NCBI RefSeq assembly: GCF_013334205.1 | Contig: NZ_CP054424.1 | Coordinates: 268,001 to 332,000 of the forward strand | Source of the DNA: Rhodoferax sp. BAB1 | GTDB lineage: Bacteria; Pseudomonadota; Gammaproteobacteria; Burkholderiales; Burkholderiaceae_C | Reading direction: 5' to 3' | Length of the DNA: 64,000 nt | Shown: in pieces, positions 50,132 through 59,498 of the stretch | How the letters are laid out: the number at the start of each line of letters is the position of its first letter | How positions within the stretch are numbered: the first letter of the stretch is position 1 | Program-made: the position numbers and the translations under genes | The notes under the pieces: model-generated | Seen by the model: the letters and a program-made list of their open reading frames with translations, nothing else | Database searches by the model: none | What the model was told of the DNA's origin: nothing

Positions 50132-51109
50132 TTATTCCACCTTGGCCCCGGTGCTCTTGACCACACCCGCCCATTTGTCGACTTCAGCGCGCAGGAACGT
50201 GCCGAATTCGGCCGAGCTGTTGCGGGTCGACTCCATGCCCAGGCTGACGAATTTTTCTTTCGACTCCGGCAGTTCCATCGCCTTGTTGATCTCGGCGTTG
50301 ATGCGGTCCACCAGGGCCTGCGGCGTGCCCGCTGGCAGGAAGAAGCCGACCCAGGTGTAGTCGTCGAAGTCGGCGTAGCCGAATTCGGTGACCGAGGGCA
50401 CGTCGGGCAGCAGGGCCGAGCGTTTGGCGCTGGTGACGGCAATGGCGCGCACCTTGCCGGCCTTGATCTGCGGCACGGCCGGCGGCATGGAGGTGGACGA
50501 CATGGGGGCGTGGCCGGCCACCACGGCGCCGATGGCCTGCGCCGGCTGGTAGGGCACGTGGGTGATGTCTACCTTGGCAGCCGTCTTGAGGCGCTCGATC
50601 GAGAGATGGGTGGTGGTGCCGATACCGGAGGAGGCGTAGCTGAGCTTTTCCCTGCGCGCCAGCTCGATCAATTCTTTCAGGTCCTTCGCCGGCGTGGCGG
50701 GGTGGACGGTGATGATGTTGGGTGTGCGCGGGCCCAGCGCCAGCGGCACGAAATCCTTCAGGGCGTCGTAGCCGGCGTTGGGGTAGAGCGAGGGGTTGAC
50801 CGCAAAGGCCACGCTGTGCACCAGGATCGTGTAGCCATCGGGTGCGGCGCGCTTGACCTGGCCGGTGGCGATGTTGCCGCCGGCGCCGGGCTTGTTCTCC
50901 ACGGTGAAAGTCCCGCCCGTGGTCTCGCCGAGTTTTTGCGCCACCACGCGCGCGATGACGTCGGTGAAGGCGCCAGGCCCGAAGCCGACGGTGATGGTCA
51001 CGGGCCTGGCCCTGGGCCAGTCGGCCTGGGCCGACGCCGTGCCGGCGCCGAGCAGGCCCATGGCGGCCAGCAACAGGCCCAGGCCCTTGCGTGCGAACGT
51101 GGTTTTCAT
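50132..51109 (-). CDS. Bug (TctC-like) periplasmic receptor
   Basis: 325 residues. Sec signal MKTTFARKGLGLLLAAMGLLG to ASAQ, then WPRARPVTITVGFGPGAFTDV, ENKPGAGGNIATGQVKRAAPDGYTILVHS. Ends KWAGVVKSTGAKVE. Fifth complete Bug receptor in the window; paired with the FAH hydrolase on the same strand. Confidence 0.92.
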   Translation of the reverse strand: MKTTFARKGLGLLLAAMGLLGAGTASAQADWPRARPVTITVGFGPGAFTDVIARVVAQKLGETTGGTFTVENKPGAGGNIATGQVKRAAPDGYTILVHSVAFAVNPSLYPNAGYDALKDFVPLALGPRTPNIITVHPATPAKDLKELIELARREKLSYASSGIGTTTHLSIERLKTAAKVDITHVPYQPAQAIGAVVAGHAPMSSTSMPPAVPQIKAGKVRAIAVTSAKRSALLPDVPSVTEFGYADFDDYTWVGFFLPAGTPQALVDRINAEINKAMELPESKEKFVSLGMESTRNSSAEFGTFLRAEVDKWAGVVKSTGAKVE

Positions 51110-51298
51110 GGTGTGTCTCCTTGCAGGATGGCAGCATCCGTGCGCTGCACGTTGTGGGTGCGGGCCATCTTATCGGCGCATGTCGCCAAATGGGCATGTC
51201 CTAGGGTTAGTCCCGGGTGTGCCGGCTGCGGCGGGCGGCTGCGGCGGAACGCCCTTCATGGGCTAATATGGGCCGGTCAGGACTACAAGGAGCCGAAG

Positions 51299-51913
51299 AT
51301 GCCGGTTGTCGTGGTTGCCAATCCCAAGGGGGGCGTGGGTAAGTCCACCCTGTCCACCAACATTGCGGGCTACTATGCCAGCCGGGGCCACAAGGTCATG
51401 CTGGGCGATGCCGATCGCCAGCAGTCCGCGCGCCTGTGGCTGGGCCTGCGTCCGGCCACGGCGCGGTCCATCGTGAGCTGGGACGTGGGCGAGGACAAGC
51501 TGGCCAAGCTGCCCAAGGGAACCACCCATGTGGTGCTCGACACCCCGGCCGGTCTCAAGGGCGCGCGTTTGAAGGACGTGCTGCAGCACGCCGACAAGGT
51601 CATCGTGCCCCTGCAGCCCAGCGTCTTCGACATCTTCGCCACCCGCGATTTCCTCGACGAGATCAAGCAGCACACGCACAAGGGCATGCAGGTGGGCATC
51701 GTGGGCATGCGCGTGGACGGGCGCACCATTGCGGCCGACAAGCTGCGTGCCTTTGTCGAGAGCCTGGGCCTGCCCGTGCTGGCCTACCTGCGCGACACGC
51801 AGAACTACATCCACCTCGCTGCCCATGGCCTGACCCTGTTCGACGTGGCGCCCAGCCGCGTGGAAAAGGACCTGGAGCAGTGGCAGGGTCTGTGCCGCTG
51901 GCTCGAACACTAG
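51299..51913 (+). CDS. Orphan ParA/MinD-like ATPase
   Basis: 204 residues. Deviant Walker A KGGVGKST at 10-17 with the signature lysine Lys10, ADRQQSARLWLG switch region, DTPAGLKGARL. Shorter than chromosomal ParA and no ParB gene adjacent. Such orphan ParA proteins position complexes; the cargo is unknown. Start ATG 51299 after ACAAGGAG. Confidence 0.9.
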   Translation: MPVVVVANPKGGVGKSTLSTNIAGYYASRGHKVMLGDADRQQSARLWLGLRPATARSIVSWDVGEDKLAKLPKGTTHVVLDTPAGLKGARLKDVLQHADKVIVPLQPSVFDIFATRDFLDEIKQHTHKGMQVGIVGMRVDGRTIAADKLRAFVESLGLPVLAYLRDTQNYIHLAAHGLTLFDVAPSRVEKDLEQWQGLCRWLEH

Positions 51914-51970
51914 GCCCTGCGTCGCGCGCATGACAGCCGGCGCGCGGGCCTGGCCGCTACAGTGGGCGGC

Positions 51971-52426
51971 ATGAAAACCTTCCAGTCCCTCAAGGAGTTT
52001 CCCGCGCTGGTGGGCCAGGAGGTCGCGGTCAGCGACTGGCTCACCATCACGCAGGAGCAGGTCAACCAGTTCGCCCAGGCCACGGGGGACCACCAGTGGA
52101 TCCACGTCGACGTGGAAAAAGCCAGGGCCGGCCCCTTTGGTGGCCCCATCGCGCACGGTTTCCTCACCCTGTCCCTGCTGCCCCGCTTCTTCGAAAGCAC
52201 CATGGAGATCGTCGAGTCGCGCATGGGCGTTAACTACGGCCTGAACCGCGTGCGTTTCATGGCGCCGGTGCCGGTGGGCAGCCGCCTGCGTGCGCGTTTG
52301 AAGCTGCTGGCCTGCGAGCCCATCGCCAACGACGGCATGCAGATGAGCTGGGAAGTGACGATCGAGCGCGAAGGCGAGGCCAAGCCGGTCTGTGTGGCCG
52401 AGTCGATCGCCCGGCGTTATCCCTGA
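51971..52426 (+). CDS. MaoC-family (R)-specific enoyl-CoA hydratase
   Basis: 151 residues from ATG 51971. Hot-dog fold with the catalytic pair in ATGDHQWIHVD (Asp and His), then GGPIAHGFLTLSLLP. FVRFMAPVPVGSRLRA-type closing strand. Links fatty-acid beta-oxidation with other acyl-CoA routes; possible role in aromatic or PHA metabolism. Convergent with trmL. Confidence 0.9.
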   Translation: MKTFQSLKEFPALVGQEVAVSDWLTITQEQVNQFAQATGDHQWIHVDVEKARAGPFGGPIAHGFLTLSLLPRFFESTMEIVESRMGVNYGLNRVRFMAPVPVGSRLRARLKLLACEPIANDGMQMSWEVTIEREGEAKPVCVAESIARRYP

Positions 52427-52432
52427 GACGGC

Positions 52433-52900
52433 TTACGTCGCCGCGAAGCCGTTCTGCCGCCAGGCTTCGAACACCGTCACCGCCACCGCGTTGGAGAGGT
52501 TCAGGCTGCGCTGGCCGGCCCGCATGGGCAGCCTGAGCTGCTGTGTCGGGGCGAAAGCGGCGCGTACCGCATCGGGCAGGCCGCTGGTTTCCGAACCGAA
52601 CACCAGCCAGTCGCCCGGCTCAAAAGCTACGTCGTGCACGAAGCGCGTGCCGCGGGTCGTGAGCGCGAACATGCGTTCGGGGTGCGGTTGCGCGCTGGAC
52701 AGGAAGCTGTCCCAGCCGGCGTGGCGTTTCACCTCGGCGTACTCGTGGTAGTCCAGGCCGGCACGGCGCATCAGCCGGTCCTCCATGGAAAAGCCCAGCG
52801 GCTCGATCAGGTGCAGGGTGCAGCCCGTGTTGGCGGCCAGGCGGATGACGTTGCCCGTGTTGGGCGGGATCTCGGGCTGGACCAGGACGATGTGGAACAT
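52433..52900 (-). CDS. trmL: tRNA (cytidine/uridine-34-2'-O)-methyltransferase TrmL
   Basis: 155 residues, standard length for TrmL. SPOUT knot motifs: VLVQPEIPPNTGNVIRLAANTG, LVFGSETSGLP, LPMRAGQRSLNLSNAVAVTVFEA. It methylates the wobble base of tRNA-Leu in E. coli. Twelve nt downstream of comF on the same strand. Confidence 0.95.
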   Translation of the reverse strand: MFHIVLVQPEIPPNTGNVIRLAANTGCTLHLIEPLGFSMEDRLMRRAGLDYHEYAEVKRHAGWDSFLSSAQPHPERMFALTTRGTRFVHDVAFEPGDWLVFGSETSGLPDAVRAAFAPTQQLRLPMRAGQRSLNLSNAVAVTVFEAWRQNGFAAT

Positions 52901-52911
52901 CCGCGCATTAT

Positions 52912-53613
52912 TCAGTGTGTTTCGGTTCGCGCCAGGACCAAGCCGGTGATGTGCGCCGCCCCGGCCGCGCGCAGGGCCTGGGCCGCGGCAAACAGCGAGG
53001 CGCCGCTGGTCATGACGTCGTCGACCAGCACCACACGCCGGCCCGCAAGCTCCGCTTCCCGTCCGTTGGCCACGCCGAAGGCGCCGCGCACATTGTGCAG
53101 CCGGGCTTCGCGCGGCAGGGCACTCTGGGCCGGCGTATGGCGCAGGCGCAGCAGCAGTCCCGCATCGACCTTGGCCGGGGCCAGCTGGCGTGCCAGTTCC
53201 AGGGCCTGGTTGAAGCCGCGCTGACGCAACCGCTCGCGCGACAGCGGCATGGGCAGCAGCAGATCGGCAGCTTCGAGCGCCGGTTCGGCCCAGGGCGTGC
53301 TGCGCATCAGCAAGGCCAGCGCCTGCGACCAGCCGGGACGGGCGCCGAACTTGTAGCGCGCGACCAGGCCGGCCCAGGGGTATTCATAAGCCACAGCCGT
53401 CAGACAAAGGTCTAGAGGAGGTGTTTGCTTGATGCATGCGCCACAGCGTTCCACGCCCTCGGGAAGCGGCAGGGCGCAGTTGCGGCAGCGCGGACGGGGT
53501 TGGGCAAAACGTGCCACGCAGGTTTCGCACACGGCTTGCGCCGGCCAGGCGTGGCAGACCGCGCACTGGCTGGGCAGGGTGCTGGTCAAGCGGGTGAGCA
53601 GGCTGCGGAACAT
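52912..53613 (-). CDS. ComF-family phosphoribosyltransferase-like protein
   Basis: 233 residues. N-terminal zinc-ribbon-like cysteines (CAVCHAWPAQAVCETC; CRNCALPLPEGVERCGAC), then the PRPP-binding loop VVLVDDVMTSGASL. FQ-type RERGFNQALELA segment (LRQRGFNQALELARQLA). Involved in DNA uptake in ComFC homologues. Confidence 0.92.
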   Translation of the reverse strand: MFRSLLTRLTSTLPSQCAVCHAWPAQAVCETCVARFAQPRPRCRNCALPLPEGVERCGACIKQTPPLDLCLTAVAYEYPWAGLVARYKFGARPGWSQALALLMRSTPWAEPALEAADLLLPMPLSRERLRQRGFNQALELARQLAPAKVDAGLLLRLRHTPAQSALPREARLHNVRGAFGVANGREAELAGRRVVLVDDVMTSGASLFAAAQALRAAGAAHITGLVLARTETH

Positions 53614-53684
53614 GGGCGCAACAAGGGCAATGGCGTGCCGTGTCAGGGGCTGCAGGGGGAATCAATATACTCGCCAGCTTTCCC

Positions 53685-54572
53685 ATGTCCGATCACCGCC
53701 CCCCCACCATCGACCCCGCCGCCGCCGCGCGTTGGGCCCGGCGGCCGCAAACGGTTTCTGCCTGGCTGCACGAGGAGGTCGCGCGGCGCATGGAGCAGCG
53801 GCTGGACTGGATCGTGCGCCAGCCCCGAAGCTGGTCGCATTGGGAGCCGGTGCGCGGCGGCCTGCAGGCGCAGGACTTGCTGGCGCGCCGTTACCCAGGC
53901 GCACGCTGCCACATCAGCGCCGCCGTGCCGTCGGAACAGGCCCTGGCGCAGCAGGCCGCGGCACGGCCCTGGTGGCACCCGGCCCGCTGGTCGGCGGCCC
54001 TGGCGGCTCAGCCTGCAGAGGCCGCAGCCGAGCTGCTCTGGGCCAATATGACCCTGCACATGGCGGCCGATCCACAGGCCCTGATCCGGCGCTGGCACGA
54101 AGCGCTGGCGGTTGACGGCTTCCTGATGTTTTCCTGCCTCGGCCCCGACACCCTGCGCGAGCTGCGCACGCTGTACCAGGCCCTGGGCTGGCCCGCACCC
54201 GCGCACGAATTCACCGACATGCACGACTGGGGCGACATGCTGGTGGCGGCCGGTTTTGCCGAACCGGTGATGGACATGGAGCGCATCGAGCTGACCTTCG
54301 AGAGCCCCGAGCGCCTGCTGCAGGAGTTGCGCGAGCTTGGGCGCAACCTGCACCCGGCGCGTTTTGCCGGTCTGCGTGGCCGGGGCTGGCGCGGGCAATT
54401 GCACACGGCTCTGCGCCAGCTGGCCGATCCGTCCCACGAGGGGCGGCTCAAGCTGAGCTTCGAGATCATCTATGGCCATGCCTTCAAGCCGCAGCCGCGC
54501 CTGGCCGTGGCGGCCGAGACCCGGCTCAGCCTGGACGACATGCGCGCCACGCTGCGCAAACAGCGTTCATAA
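53685..54572 (+). CDS. BioC-like methyltransferase homologue with degenerate SAM motif
   Basis: 295 residues from ATG 53685. RRMEQRLDWIVRQPRSWSHWEP and LLWANMTLHMAADPQALIRRWHEALAVDGFLMFSCLGPDTLRELR follow BioC-like proteins, which methylate malonyl-ACP. Where BioC has LDLGCGTG the sequence reads SWSHWEPVRGG, so the usual SAM-binding motif I is absent. Enzyme activity is therefore doubtful, or SAM binding differs. Divergent from comF. Confidence 0.75.
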   Translation: MSDHRPPTIDPAAAARWARRPQTVSAWLHEEVARRMEQRLDWIVRQPRSWSHWEPVRGGLQAQDLLARRYPGARCHISAAVPSEQALAQQAAARPWWHPARWSAALAAQPAEAAAELLWANMTLHMAADPQALIRRWHEALAVDGFLMFSCLGPDTLRELRTLYQALGWPAPAHEFTDMHDWGDMLVAAGFAEPVMDMERIELTFESPERLLQELRELGRNLHPARFAGLRGRGWRGQLHTALRQLADPSHEGRLKLSFEIIYGHAFKPQPRLAVAAETRLSLDDMRATLRKQRS

Positions 54573-54653
54573 GGCAAGCCTGGCCTTCCTAGGGTGAACC
54601 CGTATATCAGCCGGGCAGGGAGCAAAAAGTGCTGGGCTACAATAAGCGGTTGC

Positions 54654-54669
54654 TGAATTTCGAAATTCA
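54654..54669. promoter_or_regulatory. 16-bp perfect palindrome upstream of coxB
   Basis: TGAATTTCGAAATTCA reads the same on both strands and lies about 110 nt before the coxB start, just after a TACAAT hexamer (54648-54653 region). A GC-rich imperfect hairpin follows at 54681-54706. Candidate regulatory site for the oxidase operon; its regulator is not known. Confidence 0.5.
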
Positions 54670-54777
54670 AAGGCAGTTCTCTGCCTGCCACTGAGCGGTG
54701 GCGGGCACATCGGTCACAAGCCGCATGTGGGCAAGCCTGGGCAGTCCTGGATTATTTAAGACATTGAAGAAGTGAAC

Positions 54778-55950
54778 ATGATGAAGAGCATTTCTAATAA
54801 ATTGGCTTCACTGCTGCTCATGGCTGGCGCTTGGGCCGGTACGGCGGCCTTCACCGCAGCCCAGGCTGTCAACGACCTGCCCGGTGGTCCGGCGGTCAAC
54901 CAGCTCAACCTGCCTCCCGCAGTCACCAAGATTGCTGCCGAGCAGCAATGGCTGCACTGGTTCATGCTGATCATCTGCACGGTGATCTTCGTGGCGGTGT
55001 TCGGCGTGATGTTCTATTCCATCCTGAAGCACCGCAAGTCGGTCGGGCACAAGTCCGCCGACTTCCACGAGTCCGTGGCCGTGGAAATCGCCTGGACCGT
55101 GATCCCCTTCATCATCGTGATCCTGATGGCGCTGCCGGCGACCAAGGCCGTCGTGGCCATGAAGGACACCAGCAACGCCGACCTGACCATCAAGGTCACG
55201 GGGTACCAGTGGAAGTGGGGCTACGACTACCTCAAGGGCGAGGGTGAGGGCATCGGCTTCATCTCCACCCTGGACAGCACGCATCGCGAGATGTCCGAGT
55301 CCGGCAAGCCGGCTCCCACCGACGACTACCTGCTCAAGGTCGACAACCCGCTAGTCGTGCCGGTGGACAAGAAGATCCGCATCATCACCACCGCCAACGA
55401 CGTGATCCACGCCTTCATGGTGCCGGCTTTCGGCATCAAGCAGGACGCCATCCCCGGTTTCGTGCGCGACACCTGGTTCCGTGCCGAGCAGACCGGTGAC
55501 TTCTACGGCCAGTGCGCCGAGCTGTGCGGCAAGGAACATGCCTACATGCCCATCCACGTGAAGGTGCTGTCCGCCGAAGACTACGCCAAGTGGGTCGATG
55601 GCCAGAAGAAGGCCATGGCCGCCAAGGCCGACGATCCAGCCAAGGTCTGGGCCCTGGGTGAACTGGTCCAGCGCGGCGAGAAGGTCTATGCGGCCAACTG
55701 CGCGGTCTGCCACCAGGCCAACGGCAAGGGCGCCGGCCCGTTCAAGCCGCTGGACGCCTCGGCCATCGTGCTCGATGCCGACAAGTCCAAGCAGATCGGC
55801 ATCATGCTCAACGGCAAGGGTGCCATGCCCGCCTGGAAGCAGCTGAGCGACACCGAGATCGCCGCCGTGGTCACCTACACCAAGAACACCTGGTCCAACA
55901 AGACCGGCCAGCTGGTGCAGCCGGCCGACATCAAGACCGCCCGCAAGTAA
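54778..55950 (+). CDS. coxB: caa3-type cytochrome c oxidase subunit II with fused cytochrome c
   Basis: 390 residues from ATG 54778 (GTG 54772 is also in frame). Signal, two membrane helices (WFMLIICTVIFVAVFGVMF and IAWTVIPFIIVILMALPA), CuA domain with Cys246, Cys250 and His254 in GQCAELCGKEH, and a C-terminal cytochrome c domain with CAVCH at 308-312. The fused heme domain marks a caa3-type oxidase that accepts electrons through its own cytochrome. Confidence 0.95.
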   Translation: MMKSISNKLASLLLMAGAWAGTAAFTAAQAVNDLPGGPAVNQLNLPPAVTKIAAEQQWLHWFMLIICTVIFVAVFGVMFYSILKHRKSVGHKSADFHESVAVEIAWTVIPFIIVILMALPATKAVVAMKDTSNADLTIKVTGYQWKWGYDYLKGEGEGIGFISTLDSTHREMSESGKPAPTDDYLLKVDNPLVVPVDKKIRIITTANDVIHAFMVPAFGIKQDAIPGFVRDTWFRAEQTGDFYGQCAELCGKEHAYMPIHVKVLSAEDYAKWVDGQKKAMAAKADDPAKVWALGELVQRGEKVYAANCAVCHQANGKGAGPFKPLDASAIVLDADKSKQIGIMLNGKGAMPAWKQLSDTEIAAVVTYTKNTWSNKTGQLVQPADIKTARK

Positions 55951-55990
55951 ACAGTCGTCAGACGCCTAGAGTATTGAGAAGGAAATCAGG

Positions 55991-57607
55991 ATGAGTGCCG
56001 TTCTAGACCATCACGATCACCATGCCCATGACGACCACCACGCCCCCACGGGCTGGCGGCGCTGGGTCTACGCGACCAACCACAAGGACATCGGTACCCT
56101 GTACCTGCTGTTCGCCTTCACCATGCTGATGATCGGCGGTGTCCTGGCCCTGTTGATCCGCGCCGAGCTGTTCCAGCCCGGCCTGCAGGTCGTGAACCCC
56201 GAGCTGTTCAACCAGCTCACCACCATGCACGGCCTGATCATGGTGTTCGGCGCCATCATGCCGGCCTTCGTGGGCTTCGCCAACTGGATGATCCCGCTGC
56301 AGATCGGCGCGGCCGACATGGCCTTCGCCCGCATGAACAACTTCAGCTTCTGGCTGATGATTCCCGCGGCCCTCATGCTGGTGCTGTCCTTCTTCATGCC
56401 CGGTGGCGCCCCCGCGGCCGGCTGGACGCTGTACGCACCGCTGACGCTGCAGATGGGCCCCTCGATGGACGCCGGCATCTTTGCCATGCACATCCTGGGT
56501 GCTTCCTCCATCATGGGCTCGATCAACATCATCGTGACCATCCTGAACATGCGCGCGCCCGGCATGACGCTGATGAAGATGCCGCTGTTCTGCTGGACCT
56601 GGCTGATCACCGCCTACCTGCTGATCGCCGTGATGCCCGTGCTGGCCGGCGCCATCACCATGACGCTGACCGACCGCCACTTCGGCACCACCTTCTTCAA
56701 CCCCGCCGGCGGCGGCGACCCGGTGATGTATCAGCACATCTTCTGGTTCTTCGGCCACCCCGAGGTGTACATCATGATCCTGCCGGCCTTCGGCATCATC
56801 AGCGCCGTGGTGCCGGCCTTTGCCCGCAAGAAGCTGTTCGGCTACGCCTCCATGGTCTACGCCACGGCTTCCATCGCCATCCTGTCCTTCATCGTGTGGG
56901 CACACCACATGTACACCACCGGCATGCCGGTGACCGGCCAGCTGTTCTTCATGTACGCCACCATGCTGATCTCCGTGCCCACCGGCGTGAAGATCTTCAA
57001 CTGGCTGGCCACCATGTGGAAGGGCTCGATGACCTTCGAGACCCCCATGCTGTGGGCCGTGGGTTTCATCTTCGTGTTCACCATGGGCGGCTTCACCGGT
57101 CTGATCCTGTCGGTGGCGCCGATCGACATCCAGGTGCAGGACACCTATTACGTGGTGGCCCACTTCCACTACGTGCTGGTGGCCGGCTCGCTGTTCGCCA
57201 TGTTCTCCGGCATCTATTACTGGCTGCCCAAGTGGACCGGCGTGATGTACAGCGAAGGCCGCGGCAAGCTGCACTTCTGGTGGTCGATGATCTCCTTCAA
57301 CATCACCTTCTTCCCGATGCACTTCCTGGGTCTGGCCGGCATGCCGCGTCGCTACGCCGACTACCCCATGCAGTTCGCCGACTTCAACGCCATCGCCACC
57401 GTCGGTGCCTTCGGCTTCGGTTTGGCCCAGGTCTACTTCTTCCTGGCCGTCGTGCTGCCCGCCATGCGCGGCCAGGGCGAGAAGGCCCCGCAGAAGCCTT
57501 GGGAAGGCGCGGAAGGCCTGGAGTGGGAAGTGCCTTCGCCGGCCCCCTTCCATACCTTCGAAACCCCCCCGAAGCTGGACGCCACGGCGACCAAGATCAT
57601 CGGCTGA
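55991..57607 (+). CDS. coxA: Cytochrome c oxidase subunit I
   Basis: 538 residues with twelve membrane helices. Low-spin heme ligand in [10 protein letters not shown]; CuB histidine and cross-linked tyrosine in [20 protein letters not shown]; heme ligands in [12 protein letters not shown]. Histidine-rich N-terminus ([12 protein letters not shown]) could hold metal. Follows coxB by 40 nt. Confidence 0.97.
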   Translation: MSAVLDHHDHHAHDDHHAPTGWRRWVYATNHKDIGTLYLLFAFTMLMIGGVLALLIRAELFQPGLQVVNPELFNQLTTMHGLIMVFGAIMPAFVGFANWMIPLQIGAADMAFARMNNFSFWLMIPAALMLVLSFFMPGGAPAAGWTLYAPLTLQMGPSMDAGIFAMHILGASSIMGSINIIVTILNMRAPGMTLMKMPLFCWTWLITAYLLIAVMPVLAGAITMTLTDRHFGTTFFNPAGGGDPVMYQHIFWFFGHPEVYIMILPAFGIISAVVPAFARKKLFGYASMVYATASIAILSFIVWAHHMYTTGMPVTGQLFFMYATMLISVPTGVKIFNWLATMWKGSMTFETPMLWAVGFIFVFTMGGFTGLILSVAPIDIQVQDTYYVVAHFHYVLVAGSLFAMFSGIYYWLPKWTGVMYSEGRGKLHFWWSMISFNITFFPMHFLGLAGMPRRYADYPMQFADFNAIATVGAFGFGLAQVYFFLAVVLPAMRGQGEKAPQKPWEGAEGLEWEVPSPAPFHTFETPPKLDATATKIIG

Positions 57608-57631
57608 CACCCTGCACGGAAAGATTGCGCC

Positions 57632-57745
57632 ATGACGCCTGAACAGAAGAAAGCCAACCGCCGCCTGGGCCTGATCCTGGCGTCGGTCGCGCTGATCTTC
57701 TTCCTCGGCTTCCTGGCCAAGATGGTCCTGCTGGGCGGCAAGTGA
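57632..57745 (+). CDS. Cytochrome oxidase small assembly protein, 37 residues
   Basis: Begins MTPEQKKANRRLGLILASVA and has one membrane helix ending AKMVLLGGK. It occupies the gap between coxA and ctaG that in betaproteobacteria holds a conserved small assembly gene. ATG directly follows GATTGCGCC; RBS weak. Function inferred from position. Confidence 0.75.
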   Translation: MTPEQKKANRRLGLILASVALIFFLGFLAKMVLLGGK

Positions 57746-57755
57746 CGAGACAGCC

Positions 57756-58346
57756 ATGAACCTGCGACGCGAGAACGCCAGGATGCTGGGCAAGCTGGCC
57801 ATTGTGGTGGCCGGCATGTTTGGCTTCGGTTATGCGCTGGTGCCGATCTACAAGCACCTGTGCGAAGCCCTGGGCCTCAATGTCCTGGCGGTCGGCGAGC
57901 GCGAAATGCCGGGCCGCAGTGCGGTGACACCGGGCAACACCCAGGTCGATACCAGCCGTACCATCACGGTCGAGTTCGATGCCAATGTGCGCGGCCCCTG
58001 GCGTTTCAAGCCGGCACAGACCTCGCTGCAGGTGCACCCGGGCGAACTGGCCACCGTCATGTACGAGTTCGAGAACGTGCAGGACCGCAGCATGGCGGCC
58101 CAGGCGATTCCGAGTTATGCCCCGCGCCAGGCAGCAGCCCACTTCAACAAGCTGGAGTGCTTCTGCTTCAACGAGTACACGCTGGCGCCGGGCGAGAAGA
58201 AAAGCTGGCCGGTGGTTTTTGTCATCGATCCCAAGCTGTCCAAAGACGTGAGCACCATCACCCTGTCCTATACCTTCTTCGAAGTGGGCAGCAAGACGCC
58301 GCCGGCCCCCACGGCCGCACGCAAGGGCATGGAGTCCGGAGCATGA
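57756..58346 (+). CDS. ctaG: Copper chaperone for CuB, CtaG/Cox11
   Basis: 196 residues. One N-terminal membrane helix (KLAIVVAGMFGFGYALVPIY) and a periplasmic beta-sandwich with the copper motif ECFCFNEYTLAPGE. PIYKHLCEALGLN is characteristic. It delivers copper to subunit I. Four-base overlap (ATGA) with the next gene. Confidence 0.95.
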   Translation: MNLRRENARMLGKLAIVVAGMFGFGYALVPIYKHLCEALGLNVLAVGEREMPGRSAVTPGNTQVDTSRTITVEFDANVRGPWRFKPAQTSLQVHPGELATVMYEFENVQDRSMAAQAIPSYAPRQAAAHFNKLECFCFNEYTLAPGEKKSWPVVFVIDPKLSKDVSTITLSYTFFEVGSKTPPAPTAARKGMESGA

Positions 58347-58549
58347 GCAAAACACAGGCTGCCAAGGGCTCGCTGTGGGCGACCGTCAAGGCCGTGGCCT
58401 GGTCCTTCCTCGGCGTGCGCAAGAACAGTGGTTTCCAGGATGACATCGCCCAGCTCAAGCCTTATCACATCATTGCGGTAGGTTTGGTTGGTGGCATCCT
58501 GCTGGTATTGAGTTTGATTGCAGTGGTGAACTGGATCGTGGTCAAGTAA
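58343..58549 (+). CDS. DUF2970 small membrane protein
   Basis: 68 residues: an amphipathic start (SLWATVKAVAWSFLGVRKNSGFQDDI) and one membrane helix (IIAVGLVGGILLVLSLIAVVNWIV). ATG overlaps the ctaG stop. Conserved between ctaG and coxC in betaproteobacteria; probably an oxidase assembly or subunit-like protein. Confidence 0.85.
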   Translation: MSKTQAAKGSLWATVKAVAWSFLGVRKNSGFQDDIAQLKPYHIIAVGLVGGILLVLSLIAVVNWIVVK

Positions 58550-58612
58550 GACCCGGGCTGGAACACTTGAAAATGATTTGAGAGAAGCAGAATCGGAAGG
58601 AATGGAGCAAAC

Positions 58613-59494
58613 ATGAGTTCGACTACCCACGGCGGCACCCCGTACTACTTCGTGCCTGGCCCGTCCCGTCATCCCGTGATGGCGGCGATCGGCCTGTTCT
58701 TCGTCATTCTGGGCGCTGGCCAGTGGATCAACGGCGCCGACTGGGGCAAGTACTCCCTGTTCCTCGGCCTCGTCTGGTGGCTGGTCGTGCTGTTCCAGTG
58801 GTTCCGCGAGGCCATCGCCGAGAGCGAAGGCGGCCAGTACGGCCACAAGATCGACATCTCCTTCCGCTGGAGCATGACCTGGTTCATCTTCTCCGAGGTG
58901 ATGTTCTTCGGTGCCTTCTTCACCGCTCTCTGGTGGGCCCGCGCCCACTCGGTGCCGGCCTTGGGCAGCCTGGACAACGCGCTGCTGTGGCCCGACTTCA
59001 AGGCCGTGTGGCCCAGTCTCGTGGCCGGTGCCACCGCCTCGCCGGCCGGCATCATCGAGCCCTTCCAGACCATGGGCCCCTTCTGGCTGCCCACGATCAA
59101 CACCGCCCTGCTGCTGACCTCGGGCGTGACGCTGACCATCGCCCACCACGCCCTGCGTGACGGCAACCGCAGCAAGACCATCGGCTTCATGTGGATCACC
59201 GTGCTGCTGGGCCTGACCTTCCTGTTCGTGCAGGGCTACGAGTACTACCATGCCTACCGTGACCTGAACCTCAAGCTCTCGTCCGGCATCTTCGGCTCCA
59301 CCTTTTTCATGCTGACCGGCTTCCACGGCTTCCACGTGTTCGTCGGCATGCTGATGCTGTTCTTCATCACCCTGCGCCTGCAGAAGGGCCATTTCACGGC
59401 GGATCGTCACTTCGGTTTCGAAGGCGCCGCCTGGTACTGGCACTTCGTGGACGTGGTGTGGCTGGGTCTCTACATCCTCGTCTACTGGATGTAA
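58613..59494 (+). CDS. coxC: Cytochrome c oxidase subunit III
   Basis: 293 residues, seven membrane helices. PYYFVPGPSRHPVMAAIGLF, WFIFSEVMFFGAFFTALWW, GFHGFHVFVGM and GAAWYWHFVDVVWLGLYILVYW are subunit III signatures. Last gene of the coxBA-ctaG-coxC unit. Confidence 0.96.
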   Translation: MSSTTHGGTPYYFVPGPSRHPVMAAIGLFFVILGAGQWINGADWGKYSLFLGLVWWLVVLFQWFREAIAESEGGQYGHKIDISFRWSMTWFIFSEVMFFGAFFTALWWARAHSVPALGSLDNALLWPDFKAVWPSLVAGATASPAGIIEPFQTMGPFWLPTINTALLLTSGVTLTIAHHALRDGNRSKTIGFMWITVLLGLTFLFVQGYEYYHAYRDLNLKLSSGIFGSTFFMLTGFHGFHVFVGMLMLFFITLRLQKGHFTADRHFGFEGAAWYWHFVDVVWLGLYILVYWM

Positions 59495-59498
59495 TCGG

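Noticed and set aside
56003-57817. 604-codon minus-strand frame opposite coxA
   Set aside because: Composition artefact opposite a certain gene.
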